Assembly: GCA_963693005.1 (NCBI GenBank)
Contig: OY843726.1
Location: 248,001 to 312,000 of the forward strand
Source: Bodonicaedibacter sp963693005
Lineage (GTDB): Bacteria; Pseudomonadota; Alphaproteobacteria; UBA6184
Direction of reading: 5' to 3'
DNA length: 64,000 bases
In this document: in pieces, positions 17,868-27,232 of the stretch
Numbering within the stretch: position 1 is the first letter of the stretch
Layout of the letters: each line of letters opens with the position of its first letter
Notes under the pieces: model-generated
The model's database searches: none
What the model was told of the DNA's origin: nothing
What the model saw: the letters and a program-made list of their open reading frames with translations, nothing else
Translations under genes and position numbers: made by a program

Positions 17868-19379
17868 TTACTCCTCAATAATTCGGGGGAATATTGGCTC
17901 TGGTTTAGCTATGTTAAACTGCTTAGGTAGCTCTTTTGAATAGTTTGCATATGTCATATCTTCCTCATTTAAGAAAGCTAACACTTTTGCAGAAGCTTTG
18001 GGCATAATGGGAAAGGTTAACAAGGCCAGCTTCCGAATAATATTACACAAAACATACAGAACTGTCTGCATCCGAACTGGGTCTTCTTTCCGCATCGCCC
18101 ACGGCTTTTCCACATCCACATATGCATTTGCCTCATAGACACATTTCCATATAACATCACACACTTTGTGTAAAGCCTGTTCATTAACTGCGGCTCTTAC
18201 CAACTCTAATGCAACTTCTAAATTCGCTAAAATTTTATGATCTTGCTCCAACAATTCGCTTTGAACTTCTAAACGTCCATCACACTGTTTATGAATAAAT
18301 GACAGTACGCGCTGGACTAAATTTCCGTAAGCATTTGATAAGTCTGAGTTCATTCTAGTTTGAATAGAGCTTATAGAAAAATCACCATCTTGACCAAAAC
18401 TCACCTCTCTCAACAACACATACCGAAAAGCATCTGATCCGTATTTTTTTATAATATCATTTGGATCAATAGCATTACCCAACGACTTTGAAATTTTCTG
18501 CCCTTCACTTGTCCACCAACCATGAGCAAATATTCGTTTTGGCAGACTTAACCCTGCTGCCATCAAAAAGGCTGGCCAATAAACCGCATGAAACCGCACT
18601 ATGTCTTTACCCACTAAGTGTAAATCTGCTGGCCAAAAATTCGTATACTTTTCGCTCTCAGTATTAGGAAAACCAACTGCCGTAATATAATTGGTTAAAG
18701 CATCCAACCAAACATACATTACGTGTTTTGTATCCCCTGGAACTTTCACTCCCCAGTCAAAACTAGTTCGTGATACTGAAAGGTCTAGTAGCCCTCCCTT
18801 TACAAAACTAACAACTTCATTTTTTCGGCTTGCTGGTGCAATAAAGTTAGGGTTATCTTCATAAAACTTCAACAATGGCTCCTGCCATTTCGAAAGCTTA
18901 AAAAAGTAACTCGGCTCCTCAAGCCACTCTACATCGGCACCAGTTGGTGCTTTCCCATTTACTAGCTCAGACTCTGCATAAAAAGCCTCATCTCTCAGAG
19001 AATACCAACCAGAGTAACTATCTAAATAAATATCTCCCGACTCTATTAATCGATTCCATAAAGCCTGAACTGCTATTTTATGATCAGCGTCGGTTGTTCG
19101 AATAAACCTATTAATAGAAACATCTAATTCAGGTAGTAAATCACGAAAATTTTGAGAAACTTTATCCACGAACAACTGTGGGTCTACGCCTGCTTTTTCA
19201 GCTGATTTACTAACTTTTTGACCATGCTCATCTGTGCCCGTTAAGAACATTACATCATAACCATCCATTCTCTTAAATCGAGCTAATACATCTGCGGCAA
19301 TAGTTGTATAGGCATGACCAATATGTGGTTTGTCATTTACATAATAGATAGGAGTAGTAACATAGTAGGTGGGCTTCAT
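17868..19379 (-). CDS. metG: Methionyl-tRNA synthetase
   Basis: This 503-residue class I synthetase has HIGH at residues 19-22 and KISKS at 295-299. The catalytic Rossmann fold and the helical anticodon domain (with VEKPWAMRK) are complete. The C-terminal EMAP-type dimer domain of E. coli MetG is absent, as is common in the short form found in many alphaproteobacteria. It lies after holB, in the common holB-metG order. Confidence 0.97.
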   Translation of the reverse strand: MKPTYYVTTPIYYVNDKPHIGHAYTTIAADVLARFKRMDGYDVMFLTGTDEHGQKVSKSAEKAGVDPQLFVDKVSQNFRDLLPELDVSINRFIRTTDADHKIAVQALWNRLIESGDIYLDSYSGWYSLRDEAFYAESELVNGKAPTGADVEWLEEPSYFFKLSKWQEPLLKFYEDNPNFIAPASRKNEVVSFVKGGLLDLSVSRTSFDWGVKVPGDTKHVMYVWLDALTNYITAVGFPNTESEKYTNFWPADLHLVGKDIVRFHAVYWPAFLMAAGLSLPKRIFAHGWWTSEGQKISKSLGNAIDPNDIIKKYGSDAFRYVLLREVSFGQDGDFSISSIQTRMNSDLSNAYGNLVQRVLSFIHKQCDGRLEVQSELLEQDHKILANLEVALELVRAAVNEQALHKVCDVIWKCVYEANAYVDVEKPWAMRKEDPVRMQTVLYVLCNIIRKLALLTFPIMPKASAKVLAFLNEEDMTYANYSKELPKQFNIAKPEPIFPRIIEE

Positions 19380-19497
19380 ATAACCTGTCTCTTATTAAAA
19401 TACTTTTGCCCAGTCTACACTGGATTTAAGCATAAGCAACAAGAAAAAAAACAACCAAAAAAATCATAAAATATAGCTCAATAAAAAAATAGAATAC

Positions 19498-20265
19498 TTA
19501 TCTTTTTCTAAAAAAGGCAACCGCTGTCATCTTGCACAACAACCTCTTTGTCTCTAGCTTAAAGTTTTGAACATTTGCATAATATAGTTGCAAAGAACCC
19601 CAACTTTCCAATAGTTGTTCAACAGGAAAAATTGGGTTAGAAAGATCCATCATATTTCGAATAACTTGAAGTGCCCATTGAATTTGCTGCTCTATAGAAA
19701 CTTCTTCTTTTTCAACGCGCTCTTGCAATTCAAACAATGGCTCATAGTTATCATCCAGTACACCTGCCTGAATTGATTTCTTCCACTCTTTTTCAAATCG
19801 TAAAAACTCATCTGAGCTATTTTTTGTTTTACCAAAAACGCACAGCAGGCCACGAGAGTATAGGGTTGGCAATAATTGCGCACTAATTTCAGAGATCAAG
19901 AAAATTACTGTTTTGTCTGATGGCTCTTCTAATACTTTTAACAATGCATTTTGACCCTGTGAATTTAATTGATTCGCCCCCTGAATAATTGCAACTTTCC
20001 AACTACCATTCCAACTGCTTTTTTCTAAAAACCGTATTAACCCACGCACAGAATCAACTGCATGAGAATCCCCAACATCTAGCCAAAAAAGATTTGGATC
20101 AAAGTGTGTTTCTGCAGGCTTAATACCTAAAAGAGCAGCTACTATTTGCTCACCTAAGGCCAGATTAGTTTCGGCATCTCCTCCCTCTACCAGCCACGCA
20201 TGGTGAAGCTTATCAAGCCTTAACTGTTGATGAAATAAAGATGTAACTTCTTCAAGTGAATTCAT
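19498..20265 (-). CDS. holB: DNA polymerase III subunit delta' (HolB-like)
   Basis: This 255-residue clamp-loader subunit starts LHHAWLVEGGDAETNLALGEQ, a degenerate P-loop region. It then has the strongly conserved NALLKVLEEPSDKTVIFLIS, with the sensor 1 region in LPTLYSRG. It is shorter than typical delta' (about 330), mostly at the C-terminus. It overlaps the upstream LprI-domain gene by 4 bp and precedes metG. The tmk gene that usually comes before holB is not present here. Confidence 0.9.
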   Translation of the reverse strand: MNSLEEVTSLFHQQLRLDKLHHAWLVEGGDAETNLALGEQIVAALLGIKPAETHFDPNLFWLDVGDSHAVDSVRGLIRFLEKSSWNGSWKVAIIQGANQLNSQGQNALLKVLEEPSDKTVIFLISEISAQLLPTLYSRGLLCVFGKTKNSSDEFLRFEKEWKKSIQAGVLDDNYEPLFELQERVEKEEVSIEQQIQWALQVIRNMMDLSNPIFPVEQLLESWGSLQLYYANVQNFKLETKRLLCKMTAVAFFRKR

Positions 20266-21488
20266 TTACTCTTACCCGATTTTCTTTTCAGATATATACC
20301 AGAAAAGTCGCTCCAAATCTCCCTGCCATCCGCCGCATACGCCATAACTTTTAGAGCATTCGCTGAGAGCAGCTTAATTACATACGTTACTTTAGCACCC
20401 AAAGCGCCTTCTACATTCATATCAAAATCACCTACATCATCCCATTCCTTCGATGGTTCATGAGAGTGAATCGTGCTAAAATGTTTGGAATCTTGATTAA
20501 TTAGAGATTTTCCTCCATAAACATGCCTAGACAATACTCCTACGTATCTTTCTTCGTTTAAATCGACATTAAAAACTCTTCGTACAAAACTTAGGTTTTC
20601 GTCCTGTTCTCTAGAGAACGTTCGAATATGCTCCCACTCTCCCAGTAAAGATTTAAATTCCTTAACACCTCCACTTTCTTCAGGGAAAGTAAAGAAACTC
20701 TGATAATAAACCTGCTCCCACTTTTTATCTATATAACTCCAATGTACATCAATGTTCGGTGGATCCATTCCTCTTCCTCGGGCCCCATGAAGAACTAACT
20801 CTTCTTTATCGCAAAGATATAGAAGGTTTCCAAACCAGTGGTGATCAGGATCATCTTCATTTACAAAAACATACCCATCAGGACGGCGTAGTTTTAATGG
20901 CGTCACTGTCACTAATTCTTCTTGATTTGTTTCTACTTGATACATGGCCCAAGTACCCTGATAAGCCCCTAACGACAATGGCACAATAACAATTCCATTG
21001 TTATTGTTTAGAGGCATATATTCTCCTGGATAAAACTCACCACTATCTTTAATATAGGGCTCTTCTATGCCCGCTAATGCAGATAACGTATAGTTACGCA
21101 ACCCAACTGCTTGCTTTGCCAATCTTAGCTGCTTTTGCCATAATTTTTGCTTCAAGGGCTCAATCTTCAATAACTCAAAAATCCGTTTTTTATATGCTAG
21201 TATCAACTCACGATTAAAGCTGTAGTCATCTTGATAATTACATTTTTTCAATGGACGACGATATAACCATGTACGTTGCCTGCGTTTTAAAAGCTCTTGA
21301 TCTATCTGTTTTAAACTTAATGCTGTTTGATATATTTCATTTAACAGAATATCCAACTCTTTCAGAGTGACCTCTTTGCAAATGGTAACCTCCGCATCTG
21401 TAAGCGCTTTGTTACAATCAAATGATGCTTGTATCTCTATAACCACAAAAAAACAATTATAAACCTTAACAATTTCAAATCGTCCCAC
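20262..21488 (-). CDS. LprI-domain protein, probably secreted, with a disrupted signal peptide
   Basis: Residues about 20-95 show the LprI/DUF1311 pattern FDCNKALTDAEVTICKEVTLKELDILLNEIYQTAL...RRQRTWLYRR...C. This occurs in periplasmic lysozyme-inhibitor-like proteins. The remaining about 300 residues are not recognised. The frame begins at a GTG (21488) and has no good signal peptide. One frame over, a TTG start with GGGA upstream would encode the perfect signal MKLLRFIIVFF. It joins this frame if the T7 run at 21447-21453 had one more T. The gene may therefore be frameshifted or phase-variable. Confidence 0.72.
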   Translation of the reverse strand: MGRFEIVKVYNCFFVVIEIQASFDCNKALTDAEVTICKEVTLKELDILLNEIYQTALSLKQIDQELLKRRQRTWLYRRPLKKCNYQDDYSFNRELILAYKKRIFELLKIEPLKQKLWQKQLRLAKQAVGLRNYTLSALAGIEEPYIKDSGEFYPGEYMPLNNNNGIVIVPLSLGAYQGTWAMYQVETNQEELVTVTPLKLRRPDGYVFVNEDDPDHHWFGNLLYLCDKEELVLHGARGRGMDPPNIDVHWSYIDKKWEQVYYQSFFTFPEESGGVKEFKSLLGEWEHIRTFSREQDENLSFVRRVFNVDLNEERYVGVLSRHVYGGKSLINQDSKHFSTIHSHEPSKEWDDVGDFDMNVEGALGAKVTYVIKLLSANALKVMAYAADGREIWSDFSGIYLKRKSGKSK

Positions 21489-21893
21489 TTTTCATCTTTA
21501 AACTTGCCAAAATCAACTTGGCACTCTCTTTATTAGACTGAGAACTCGTATCAATCCCCACATCATATATTTTATCTTGGTGCACCTCTCTATACTGTGC
21601 TCGCCTAAATCCTACCATCCAATAACCTCGCGTAATTTCACGTTGCTCTAGAACCTCCCTGGGAGTTACCACACACTAAAAAAAACAATATTAAATGGCT
21701 CTAAAAGACTTTGCCAAGATTCAAATGCTCTTTTTTCCAAAAAATTCCATCCGTTGTTTCCGACTCATCATTGTAGTGATTAATTTTACGAGACATCATT
21801 TCAATCATCTAATCAATTCCTATATGTAAATAGTACGCAGCTGCCCCATCTTGAAAGTGTCGTTTTGCCACCGCTTGAGGGACAATTTAACAT
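21475..21893 (-). pseudogene. Decayed chloramphenicol phosphotransferase-like (CPT family) P-loop kinase
   Basis: The minus strand from ATG 21893 still spells a P-loop kinase in pieces across frames. The pieces are MLNCPSSGGKTTLSR (Walker A), then in a second frame YYLHIGID followed by an in-frame TAG (21809-21811) and MIEMMSRKINHYN, then EPFNIVFFSVW. A frame change near 21672 leads into VTPREVLEQREITRG, ending IYDVGIDTSSQSNKESA. This order matches CPT-family proteins, which have a GPSSAGKS loop, a HIGID motif, a CPLEVLERRE motif and a DTS motif. At least two frameshifts and one stop show loss of function. Confidence 0.78.
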
Positions 21894-21927
21894 AGATAAT
21901 ATCAGACATTTTGTTGAACTATAATAT

Positions 21928-23031
21928 TTATAACGCTTCTGAAATCCATCCACCACCTAATACTCGTGTTCCATCATAAACCACACAGGCTTGCCCCGGG
22001 GACACCCCATATTCTGAAGACTCTAACTCTATGTACACTTGATCATTTTCAGTATGAATGCTTGCACCTAAAGGTATGTTTGAGGATCTAATTTTCACAG
22101 TTACAGGAAAATTATACGAAGCTAATGGTGTTTCTGACAACCAATTGATATCCTTCAACCTAATACGCTTGCATTGTAAATCCTCTTTATCACCCACAAC
22201 AACTTGGCATTTTTCTGGTATGATTTTAACGACGTACTTGGGAGTTGTGCTATTAATGTACAACCGTCGACGCTGGCCTATTGTAAAGTTGATGATACCG
22301 GGATGATTCCCTAAAACATTACCTTCCATATCAACGACCTGACCCGCTGCCATTGCATCTGGGCGAATTTTCTGAATAACAGACGCATAATCACCATTTG
22401 GCACAAAACAAATATCCTGGCTATCTGGTTTATTCGCTACGTCTAATTTAAATCTCTCTGCTAACTTTCTAGTCTCTTCTTTGCTCATATGCCCCAACGG
22501 AAATCGCAAGAAGTCTAACTGCTCTTGAGTGGTTGCAAATAAAAAATAGCTTTGATCTTTGCTTGGGTCTGCTCCCGCATGCAGCTCTCCACGACAATCA
22601 CCTTGAATCCGTTGCACATAATGTCCTGTAACCATCGCATCTGCTTTCAAATCTTTTGCTGCCTGCAGCAGATCTTGAAATTTCACCGTTTGATTACATT
22701 TCACACATGGAACCGGGGTCTCTCCCTCAAGGTAAGACTCTACAAAGTCATCCATGACCCCTTGCTTAAACTTATCCTCATAATCAAATACATAATGCGG
22801 AATACCAATTTTTTCGGCGGCCATTGCTGCATCATATATATCTTGCCCCGCACAGCAGGCCCCTTTACGTTGAGCTACCTGACCATAATCGTATAGTTGC
22901 AAAGTAATACCTACAGTATCATACCCAGCTTCGGCTACTAACGCTGCAGAGACCGAACTGTCCACGCCCCCAGACATTGCAACCACAATACGTGTTTCAG
23001 AGCGAGGCTTATTAATTCCTAAGTCAATCAT
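21928..23031 (-). CDS. mnmA: tRNA-specific 2-thiouridylase MnmA
   Basis: This 367-residue protein thiolates U34 of tRNA-Lys/Glu/Gln. The PP-loop is SGGVDSS (residues 20-26). The catalytic cysteines lie in PCVKCNQTVKF (about residue 110) and DICFVPNGDY (about 207). The C-terminal barrel ends in the usual SPGQACVVYDG segment. Its start overlaps the end of the Rsm22-like gene by 4 bp, so the two are cotranscribed. Confidence 0.96.
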   Translation of the reverse strand: MIDLGINKPRSETRIVVAMSGGVDSSVSAALVAEAGYDTVGITLQLYDYGQVAQRKGACCAGQDIYDAAMAAEKIGIPHYVFDYEDKFKQGVMDDFVESYLEGETPVPCVKCNQTVKFQDLLQAAKDLKADAMVTGHYVQRIQGDCRGELHAGADPSKDQSYFLFATTQEQLDFLRFPLGHMSKEETRKLAERFKLDVANKPDSQDICFVPNGDYASVIQKIRPDAMAAGQVVDMEGNVLGNHPGIINFTIGQRRRLYINSTTPKYVVKIIPEKCQVVVGDKEDLQCKRIRLKDINWLSETPLASYNFPVTVKIRSSNIPLGASIHTENDQVYIELESSEYGVSPGQACVVYDGTRVLGGGWISEAL

Positions 23032-23981
23032 ACATTCTCATCCTTATTCCAAGCATCTCCCCATACTATATCTTTAGCTTCTAAGTAAGCTAGTTTCTGA
23101 GACTTAGTTACTGTGGTACGCTCACAGATTCCCTGACTACACAAATCAAGCGTAATATGTCCAGATCGTTTCATTGGTCTCTTAATTACTCTCTGACCAC
23201 TTTTATTAATCCTGGCGCCAGAGCGTCGAACAATCAAATAGCTAATTTTTTCATCTTCAAAATTCAGCGTCGCTGATTTTACACGTTTTTGAAACGTTGG
23301 TCGGGATAATCGAGCAGAAAAATGGCACCAATCGCCCCCCTGTTCCTGTAATGGACACATTTCATTACCCACACAAGGCGCTACTACAAATGCCCCTAGC
23401 TCAACAAATATATTTCTTGCCGTCATAATTGATTGGTAGCCTTTCGGTGTTCCCGGCTCAACGATGACAAACCATTCCGAAGTTGATAAGCCCCAAAGCT
23501 TCTTCACTAACGTCTCAACAAGAGCAGAGCTGTTTTCGTTTAACGTATATGACATTAGAACCAGATCTGAATCAATTTGTGGTAACTTATCTGGATACTT
23601 CCCCTCTATCCATCTCGTATACAAAGAGTCAAACTGCCCTTCTGATATTTTTTTAGCTAATGCAATAAATTTAGAATCTGCCTCAAACCCTGTATAATTT
23701 TCTAGTTCCTTAAATGTCTCTCTTAAAGCCCACAAACCAGTTCCTGGCCCACAACCAATATCAAAAGCCGATCTAATAGTCAGGTTATCTTGCACCTTCT
23801 GAAGCACATACATAATTGCTGTATACGTCGCTGGCATGCGTGACTGCAAATAAAGAGTTTCTAAGTGTTTGTGGTTTTTGCTTTGATTATATCGATCTCG
23901 CAGCTTTCCTGCATCCATACCAACATATTGCGAGGTGATTTTTTGAATCGATTTTTCTAAAGATTTTGGAAGTTGAATCAT
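23028..23981 (-). CDS. Rsm22-like small-subunit methyltransferase family protein
   Basis: This protein has a class I methyltransferase core (SAFDIGCGPGTGLWAL). A typical Rsm22 C-terminal region follows, with a Cys cluster (VAPCVGNEMCPL) and GGDWCHFSARLSR. Related mitochondrial proteins assemble the small ribosomal subunit. The open frame continues upstream through the tRNA-Ser gene, which is coincidence. The ATG at 23981 has AGGA 6 bases upstream and is preferred over the ATG at 23987. The stop overlaps mnmA. Confidence 0.85.
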   Translation of the reverse strand: MIQLPKSLEKSIQKITSQYVGMDAGKLRDRYNQSKNHKHLETLYLQSRMPATYTAIMYVLQKVQDNLTIRSAFDIGCGPGTGLWALRETFKELENYTGFEADSKFIALAKKISEGQFDSLYTRWIEGKYPDKLPQIDSDLVLMSYTLNENSSALVETLVKKLWGLSTSEWFVIVEPGTPKGYQSIMTARNIFVELGAFVVAPCVGNEMCPLQEQGGDWCHFSARLSRPTFQKRVKSATLNFEDEKISYLIVRRSGARINKSGQRVIKRPMKRSGHITLDLCSQGICERTTVTKSQKLAYLEAKDIVWGDAWNKDENV

Positions 23982-23992
23982 TTCCATTCCTG

Positions 23993-24082
23993 TGGCGGAT
24001 GGAGTGGGATTCGAACCCACGAAGGAGTTGCCCCCTTGCCGGTTTTCAAGACCGGTGCTTTCGACCACTCAGCCATCCATCC
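23993..24082 (-). tRNA. tRNA-Ser (anticodon TGA)
   Basis: This is a 90-nt type II tRNA. GGATGGA pairs with TCCATCC, followed by GCCA. The anticodon loop CTTGAAA reads TGA, and a long variable arm is present (CAAGGGGGCAACTCCTTCG). The T arm is GGTTCGAATCC. It lies 11 bp upstream of the Rsm22-like start. Confidence 0.96.
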
Positions 24083-24155
24083 GTGAATAGATATACGGAT
24101 TTTTCGCTCTTAATGCAAGGAGTTTTTTTATAAAAACCACAATAATTTTATTATG

Positions 24156-25337
24156 TTATTTTTCAACTAAACTCTCACTTTTATTAAACTCAATCGGCAA
24201 TGGGCCAGAAATCCCAACTGCAACAGAATTAACACAACCCGACAAACAAGGAGGAGGATGAGGGGTATCTACTACTTTTGGTGCTGAAAAAGCAGCAGAG
24301 TTTTCTGCATATTCTGGTGGAGGTCTAGACGGGGGAAAAGAATTTAAAAAACCAAAACCAACTGTTAGCGTGGAGCCCGACGGCGGGGCGATATCTACTA
24401 CTTTTGGCGTTGGAAAAGCAGCAAAACTTTCACCATATTCGGGTGGAGGTCTAGAAGAAGGAAAAGAATTAGAAAAACCTAAAGCAGAGGCTGGCGTGCG
24501 GCCCAGCGGCGGCGCGATCTCTTCTACTTTTGGTGTTGAAAAAGTAGCAAAACTTTCACCATATTCGGGTGGAGGAGGAGGTGGTGGTGGTGGACTTCTT
24601 GGCGCTGCCGAAACACACGAATCTACTCTAGCCTTTTCAATAACTACTGCCCTATATTCCTGACCAGAGGGGAGCAACCCGCCATCTCTTTCTTTTTCGC
24701 TTTTACGGTTGGAAGCCATTCTTTCTTTGCTATAAAAAACACCCTCTTCTCCCATATAAATAGTTCCATCATACGGCAACAAAAAATTTGCTAAATTTGT
24801 GGAACACAAAACATGACGAAATTCTGCTGAATTAGAAAACGATCTAAGAACAAAAGCCTCATTTAATATAATATTATTCGCTTCAAACGCGTTCATAACT
24901 CTGCTTAAAATCATAAAAATTAGCCGCAAAACCTGAACATCAAGATAAGGGATCTCTAGTTGACCTATCTTTCTTTGATCATCTACCGATGGAAGTGATA
25001 CTTGACCAAAAAACAAATACTGAAAATAATTTTTATCAAATTCTCCCCAATTATGCTCTATGTTTTGATTTTGAGTTAGTCTATGTAATGAAAACAAGCT
25101 TAAAAACTCTTCAGGATAACCCCAATTAAGACATTGCTCAGTTATATAGGTTTCCTGCTTAAGTGAGCCCGAAGACAAGCTATTTTCTTCCGAAAAAGTA
25201 TCTCCTTCTCTAAACAGATCATCACTTGCGCTAACAATAAAAGAGCCAAAACTCTTAAACTGGAAAACACTAAACATAATAAATACAACGAAACTAATGA
25301 GAAATTGCATAAAAAAAATACGCCAGTAAAGTCGCAA
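24156..25337 (-). CDS. Membrane-anchored proline-rich repeat protein
   Basis: I do not recognise this family. The 393-residue protein has an N-terminal hydrophobic anchor or signal (about residues 5-28). A region of about 200 residues without clear motif follows, then a tract of nine prolines at about 248-256. After it come three imperfect repeats of about 42 residues (PPPEYGESFATF, then TPKVxxIAPP and a GFxNSFP segment). Poly-proline next to acidic/aromatic repeats resembles host-interacting proteins that bind SH3, EVH1 or profilin partners, but this is inference. It stands downstream of atpC in the same direction. Confidence 0.72.
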   Translation of the reverse strand: MRLYWRIFFMQFLISFVVFIMFSVFQFKSFGSFIVSASDDLFREGDTFSEENSLSSGSLKQETYITEQCLNWGYPEEFLSLFSLHRLTQNQNIEHNWGEFDKNYFQYLFFGQVSLPSVDDQRKIGQLEIPYLDVQVLRLIFMILSRVMNAFEANNIILNEAFVLRSFSNSAEFRHVLCSTNLANFLLPYDGTIYMGEEGVFYSKERMASNRKSEKERDGGLLPSGQEYRAVVIEKARVDSCVSAAPRSPPPPPPPPPEYGESFATFSTPKVEEIAPPLGRTPASALGFSNSFPSSRPPPEYGESFAAFPTPKVVDIAPPSGSTLTVGFGFLNSFPPSRPPPEYAENSAAFSAPKVVDTPHPPPCLSGCVNSVAVGISGPLPIEFNKSESLVEK

Positions 25338-25451
25338 CCTCTTAAATAAAAAAAATATAAAGAATGCTTTATGTCTTTTTTAGCACAACAAATTCACTCC
25401 TGCAACTTTCCCGAAGTAATCCTCAAATCTCCTTTACAATATCAACCCTTA

Positions 25452-25817
25452 TTATTCCTGTCCCTTATAGGCAATTTGAGCCTCCAGCAACTGTCTTTGC
25501 TCTGATGAAACTGTATCATTACCATCGCTTAGTTTTTTTTCTAATTCAGATATTTTTAGCGCATCCATATCTAGTGTATCTCGCACCAACACAACGCATT
25601 CATTGTTTTTCATATAGCAAGTGCCACCTGTCACAAACCATCGCTCAAACTCACCAGCTTGACCAACCACTAAAGCCCCCGCATGCAATGCTAAAAATAT
25701 TGGAGCATGGTCCAATAACAACTCATATACACCATCTACTGATGGCACTTGGACACGCTCCACATGATCCTGAAACAATATACGGTTAGGTTGCAAAATT
25801 TTTAGCAAAAACCTCAT
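25452..25817 (-). CDS. atpC: ATP synthase F1 epsilon subunit
   Basis: This 121-residue epsilon subunit has the N-terminal beta sandwich (FQDHVERVQVPSVDGVYELLLDHAPIFLALHAG) and a short C-terminal helical hairpin. It is at the short end for the family. It overlaps atpD by 4 bp and ends the atpHAGDC operon. Confidence 0.92.
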   Translation of the reverse strand: MRFLLKILQPNRILFQDHVERVQVPSVDGVYELLLDHAPIFLALHAGALVVGQAGEFERWFVTGGTCYMKNNECVVLVRDTLDMDALKISELEKKLSDGNDTVSSEQRQLLEAQIAYKGQE

Positions 25818-27229
25818 TCTGCATCCTGTAATGTCTTTGCCTTTTCAACCACCTCTTCAATATTTCCCACCATATAAAATGCTGCTTCTGGCAAATCATC
25901 ATAATCACCATTTACAATCCCTTTAAAACTACGAATTGTATCTGCAAGCGGGACAAGCTTTCCTGCCATACCGGTAAATACTTCCGCTGAAAAGAATGGT
26001 TGTGATAAGAATTTTTGAATCTTACGTGCTCTCGCAACAACTAATTTATCTTCGTCAGACAGTTCATCCATTCCCAAAATGGCAATAATATCTTGTAATG
26101 ATTTATACGTTTGCAAAACACGCTGAACCTCGCGAGCTACCATATAGTGCTCCTCCCCCACAACTTCAGGAGACAAAATACGCGACGATGAATCCAAGGG
26201 GTCTACCGATGGGTAAATTCCCATTTCTGCAATTTTACGACTTAACACCGTTGTTGCATCTAAATGGGAAAACGACGTGGCAGGACTAGGATCTGTCAAA
26301 TCATCTGCCGGTACGTAAATCGCCTGAACACTCGTAATAGAACCATCTTTTGTTGTCGTAATACGTTCCTGTAGCGCTCCCATCTCAGCAGCTAACGTAG
26401 GCTGGTATCCCACAGCAGAAGGAATACGCCCCAACAATGCCGACACCTCCGAACCAGCTTGTGTAAACCGAAAAATATTATCAATAAACAACAAAACGTC
26501 TTGCTTTTCATCATCTCTAAAGTGTTCAGCTATACTTAAGCCCGACAAAGCAACTCGCGCACGTGCACCAGGAGGCTCATTCATTTGCCCAAACACCAAC
26601 GCAACCTTTGACTCTTCTTCAGTAATAACTCCCGAAGTTTTCATCTCGTTGTATAAGTCATTACCTTCTCGCGTTCTCTCTCCAACTCCAGCAAAAACAG
26701 AAAAACCACCATGTGCTTTAGCTATGTTATTAATAAGCTCCATAATCAATACGGTTTTTCCTACACCTGCTCCTCCAAAAAGCCCAATTTTTCCGCCTCT
26801 TGCATATGGAGCAAGCAAATCAACAACTTTAATTCCTGTCACTAACATCTCAGTTTCAGTAGATTGCTCAGAAAACTTAGGCGGATCTTGATGTATTGCT
26901 CGACGTTTTATATTGCTTAATGATGGGCCTCCATCTACCGGGGCTCCCACCACATTCAAAATTCGACCTAGCACTTCTTTTCCTACGGGCACTGTAATTG
27001 GCTCACCTGTATCAACTATCTCGTCACCACGCTTTAGGCCTTCAGTTGGCTCCATAGAAATGGTTCTTACCGTACTCTCCCCCAGATGTTGTGCAACTTC
27101 AAAAGTATGAATCCCATCATTTTCATCTGTAAATGTTAAAGCATTTAAAATTTCAGGATTGTGCCCCTGAGGAAATCTAACATCAACAATCGCTCCAATA
27201 ACCTGCGTAATATAACCAGTTTTTTTCAT
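25814..27229 (-). CDS. atpD: ATP synthase F1 beta subunit
   Basis: This 471-residue catalytic subunit has the P-loop GGAGVGKT, the catalytic Glu in GERTREGNDLY, the DELSEED-like lever DELSDEDK and the signature PALSHLDATT-type motif PATSFSHLDATT. It is complete, with normal length, and lies between atpG and atpC. Confidence 0.98.
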   Translation of the reverse strand: MKKTGYITQVIGAIVDVRFPQGHNPEILNALTFTDENDGIHTFEVAQHLGESTVRTISMEPTEGLKRGDEIVDTGEPITVPVGKEVLGRILNVVGAPVDGGPSLSNIKRRAIHQDPPKFSEQSTETEMLVTGIKVVDLLAPYARGGKIGLFGGAGVGKTVLIMELINNIAKAHGGFSVFAGVGERTREGNDLYNEMKTSGVITEEESKVALVFGQMNEPPGARARVALSGLSIAEHFRDDEKQDVLLFIDNIFRFTQAGSEVSALLGRIPSAVGYQPTLAAEMGALQERITTTKDGSITSVQAIYVPADDLTDPSPATSFSHLDATTVLSRKIAEMGIYPSVDPLDSSSRILSPEVVGEEHYMVAREVQRVLQTYKSLQDIIAILGMDELSDEDKLVVARARKIQKFLSQPFFSAEVFTGMAGKLVPLADTIRSFKGIVNGDYDDLPEAAFYMVGNIEEVVEKAKTLQDAE

Positions 27230-27232
27230 GTG

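Noticed and set aside
24069..24082. N-terminal extension of the Rsm22-like protein through the tRNA-Ser gene
   Set aside because: The open frame crosses the tRNA by chance. AGGA and ATG just after the tRNA mark the real start.
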